DNA from: Kiritimatiellia bacterium
GTDB lineage: Bacteria; Verrucomicrobiota; Kiritimatiellia; UBA8416; JADHWI01
Direction of reading: 5' to 3'
Assembly: GCA_016783565.1 (NCBI GenBank)
Contig: JADHWI010000008.1
Span: 1-63,066, forward strand
DNA: 63,066 nt
The position numbers and the translations under genes are program-made. Positions 61,172-63,066 of the stretch are shown one piece after another; the stretch's first letter is position 1; each line of letters opens with the position of its first letter. The notes beneath the pieces were generated by a model, which was not told where the DNA came from, did not search any database, and saw nothing but the letters and a program-made list of their open reading frames with translations.

Positions 61172-62554
61172 TTAAAGACGATGCTCACGGCGGTATGCCT
61201 GGATGATGTCAATGTTGTTGCGGGAAACAGCGATAAAATTATCGGAAACATTTGGCGTGTCGCAGAGTGTTTGCCAGAAAGATTCTGCTGTAGTTGCTGC
61301 GAGTGAGCATTGCGGAATTTCCATTGGACTCGGAGGCGGTGGGTTAACCGGTTTTTCTGGTAATCCACCCTCCTGGTTTGGTCGGTACCGCATGGGCACC
61401 ATGTCATATACGGGTGCGAGTGTTAATGGTAGGGATGGCGAAAGGTGGAAACTCGTATTTCCATAATGCATGTCGGTGTTGCCTATGAAGGTTCCGAACC
61501 ACCATAATACTTGTAGATGGTGAGCATCCTGCTCGGAGATCCATCGGTCGGCAATAAGTCGGCGTGCGGCCTCTGTCCACGGTGTCTCGATTTGCCCGAA
61601 GAAAGCGGCATCCAGAGCTTCCAGGGATACAAGACCTTTACGTCCTCTGTTGCCCACTCTGTCAAAACGGCGTGACTCAAGAAAGGTCCGACCTTGAGAC
61701 TGAAGTATTGTAGTCTCTCCGGCGGGTATACCCTGAGCTCGCAGTACCGTATTGGCAACATTCTCGGCAATAAGCAGATCAGCCCATCGCTGGTCTTCGG
61801 GGCGGCCTGCGTTGCCGCTGAACTTAACGATAACATGATACCTCATTTTATTGTGGTTAATGAGTTGAGCAGTGAATTTTGGTTGCTCTCCTGCAGCCGA
61901 AGACCCCGGCAAGCCATCGCGTATGATATCGTCAGCTCTTAAAGGATAGGTTGAAGATCTCTCTTCGCATGCGATGAGTTTTGTTGTATCGATCAGCATC
62001 TTTTGATGCCTGGTTATCATTTCATGTCCCACAACAAAGGATCCTGGCAGGTCGTAGCCATAGCGTGTTAAAGCGATAATTATATCGTCATCAGACCAGA
62101 GTCGGGGGTCGGTGGGAGCTCCTATGTCGCTTGCATAATTGCGGGCAAACGCTCGACCAAGAAAACCCAGCGGCCTTAGATCACTTAAAAACCAGGGTAA
62201 TCCCGGGTAGATGCCGTTTGGAAACTCGCTACCCCTCAAGGTGTTCCATGGGGCATCCTGTTTCAGATACCAGTTGCGTGGTGCCAGAGAGTAAAGGCTT
62301 CCAACGAGTTCTATTTCACCATCAGCGAGAATATTATACAGCGGCCACTCGGATCCGGTTTCTCTGATCTGCCTTCTGGCGGCATAGTTCGTAGCCCTGC
62401 CGTTGCCCAATCTGAGGAGATGGCGACTGCTGACTCCGGCGAGAGATCTTGATATTGTAGGTTGGCTGACTCCGATTGTCTGTGACATCTCAGATGCAGA
62501 CAGGATTCCACGTCCATGAAGTATGGACATCAATTGCTTTGTGTACTGATTCAT
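61172..62554 (-). CDS. HipA-like kinase with N-terminal HTH (YjjJ type)
   Basis: The 460-residue protein has an N-terminal winged HTH (MSQTIGVSQPTISRSLAGV) followed by a HipA-type kinase fold: LPGSSAAGEQPKFTAQL for the nucleotide loop, HVIVKFSGNAGRPEDQRWADLLIAE, FLESRRFDRVG, the catalytic TFIGNTDMHYGN and LAPVYDMVPMRY with the Mg-binding Asp. The layout matches Escherichia coli YjjJ, a HipA-like toxin fused to a DNA-binding domain. No separate HipB antitoxin gene is adjacent. The ATG at 62554 lies seven bases after the -10 box, with no Shine-Dalgarno. Confidence 0.88.
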   Translation of the reverse strand: MNQYTKQLMSILHGRGILSASEMSQTIGVSQPTISRSLAGVSSRHLLRLGNGRATNYAARRQIRETGSEWPLYNILADGEIELVGSLYSLAPRNWYLKQDAPWNTLRGSEFPNGIYPGLPWFLSDLRPLGFLGRAFARNYASDIGAPTDPRLWSDDDIIIALTRYGYDLPGSFVVGHEMITRHQKMLIDTTKLIACEERSSTYPLRADDIIRDGLPGSSAAGEQPKFTAQLINHNKMRYHVIVKFSGNAGRPEDQRWADLLIAENVANTVLRAQGIPAGETTILQSQGRTFLESRRFDRVGNRGRKGLVSLEALDAAFFGQIETPWTEAARRLIADRWISEQDAHHLQVLWWFGTFIGNTDMHYGNTSFHLSPSLPLTLAPVYDMVPMRYRPNQEGGLPEKPVNPPPPSPMEIPQCSLAATTAESFWQTLCDTPNVSDNFIAVSRNNIDIIQAYRREHRL

Positions 62555-62561
62555 GAATAGA

Positions 62562-62589
62562 ATAATATCACAAGTGAACAAGTTGTAAA
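62562..62589 (-). promoter_or_regulatory. Promoter of the HipA-like gene, near-leaderless
   Basis: On the minus strand TTTACA (62584-62589), a 16-base spacer and TATTAT (62562-62567) form a good sigma-70 promoter ending seven bases before the ATG. TGAATAGAATA occurs at 62554-62564 and again at 62632-62642, so the HTH domain may bind here and repress its own gene. The rest of the gap to 63022 holds no gene that I can support. Confidence 0.55.
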
Positions 62590-62708
62590 GACTTCTCTAT
62601 CAGTAAGATGTAAGTTCATGTTCTTGTTTTGTGAATAGAATATGAATAGATATATATTCATCTTTTCAGTGAATTTACCGGAAGTTGATAAGTTTGCCGT
62701 AGCTGCAA

Positions 62709-62747
62709 CCTGCCCGCCAGCCTGCTCCCTTCGTGAGGGCGGGCAGG
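62709..62747. repeat. GC-rich inverted repeat, REP-like
   Basis: CCTGCCCGCC (62709-62718) and GGCGGGCAGG (62738-62747) are perfect 10-base arms around a 19-base loop. The GGCGGGCA core is shared with the hairpin at 7421-7442. It may belong to a dispersed repeat family. No T run follows. Confidence 0.55.
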
Positions 62748-63022
62748 CCCTCTCTATAGGTCGGGGGCGCTTGTTGTTCGGCTATGCTCGTCTGACCGTG
62801 ACATATTCAGTTCATGCTCATTCCGCCAAATCGATATCAGTCTGTAAGCAAGCGGTCATCAGCTCTGGGGTGTCTTTGGCTAGCCACATGGCTAGCCATT
62901 ACCACGAAAACTCCATACGCAGGTAAACTTCTGCCGCGTCACACAACTTGACACGTCCGGCCCAATACCGTACTTTTTCGCCGCACTCAACGATAGCTGC
63001 GACCATTCTTGTTTCTAAATGC

Positions 63023-63066
63023 GGAGGGATGGCTGAGCGGTTGAAAGCACCGGTCTTGCCACGTCA
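63023..63066 (+). tRNA. tRNA-Ser 5' half, losing homology in the anticodon loop; 3' end outside the window
   Basis: GGAGGGA (acceptor 5' strand), TG, a D-arm with stem GCT/AGC, and the anticodon stem strand CCGGT followed by CTTG match a tRNA-Ser of the UGA type. After base 63058 the sequence reads CCACGTCA instead of AAA plus ACCGG, so the anticodon stem cannot close. The gene is either interrupted at this point or broken; the window ends eight bases later. Confidence 0.55.

Noticed and set aside
62642-62926. Small plus-strand protein starting at 62642
   Set aside because: It runs through the GC-rich inverted repeat, has no ribosome site and no protein-like pattern.
1-63066. CRISPR array
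   Set aside because: No regularly spaced repeats of 24-40 bases with unique spacers were seen; the tRNA-Cys copies differ in spacing and content.

Overview
The window reads as chromosomal DNA of a Gram-negative (diderm) bacterium, most likely from the PVC group and plausibly Kiritimatiellota or a related Verrucomicrobia-like lineage. This is an inference from several things seen. Lipopolysaccharide genes (lptABC, kdsA, kdsB, rfaE1) are present. Two large secreted proteins end in the 'FYR' C-terminal signature common in Verrucomicrobia, Lentisphaerae and Kiritimatiellota. HPr, HPr kinase and enzyme I occur without any PTS permease. No rRNA is present, so the placement is not certain.

Layout. 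1-9 kb: the end of a secreted fibronectin-like protein, then coaE-rho, tig and clpP-clpX (transcription termination and protein quality control), panD and a CinA-like gene. 9-16 kb: a giant secreted repeat protein, an rRNA methyltransferase, an MtfA-like peptidase, a TauE/SafE exporter and a radical SAM protein. 16-26.6 kb: two histidine kinases, a response receiver and a bacteriohemerythrin, a corrinoid/metal ABC importer (btuFCD-like), an M48 protease and two UPF0145 proteins.

26.7-34.1 kb is the accessory region. An intact tRNA-Cys(GCA) gene lies at 34007-34080 on the minus strand, and partial copies of its 3' half lie at 26768, 27096 and 27278. The clean 47-bp copy at 27278 and the intact gene bracket a ~6.7-kb integrative element. 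It carries a tyrosine integrase, an excisionase-like HTH protein, an SF3 (P4/D5-type) helicase, small zinc-finger and HTH proteins, and one larger cargo gene with zinc ribbons, membrane segments and a TagO/VasI-like domain. Repeated GGTTGCGCT boxes at both ends look like integrase arm sites. The other two tRNA copies have a 32-nt hairpin inserted inside the anticodon loop and sit at the 3' end of a small GIY-YIG nuclease gene, or of its remnant. That arrangement suggests a separate nuclease unit targeting the tRNA.

34-51.4 kb is a housekeeping block: nifU-nifS, dinB, sixA, a eukaryote-type chorismate mutase, then a long minus-strand series. In transcription order the series is dnaX, ybaB, recR, yggS, a membrane protein, rfaE1, kdsB, kdsA, lptC, lptA, lptB, hpf, hprK, ptsH, ptsI. 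Many genes overlap by 1-4 bases. 51.5-59.6 kb is a membrane-lipid and light/oxidative-stress cluster: pyrimidine-dimer glycosylase, DUF523/DUF1722, SDR, chalcone-isomerase-like, DUF2878, Cfa-type methyltransferase, DUF1365, FAD oxidase, DUF2177 and a TIGR01777 epimerase. Similar clusters elsewhere usually carry a photolyase. 59.6-63.07 kb holds a fragment of a degraded gene, a polyol dehydrogenase, a YjjJ/HipA-like kinase with its own HTH domain, and the 5' half of a tRNA-Ser that loses homology in its anticodon loop just before the window ends.
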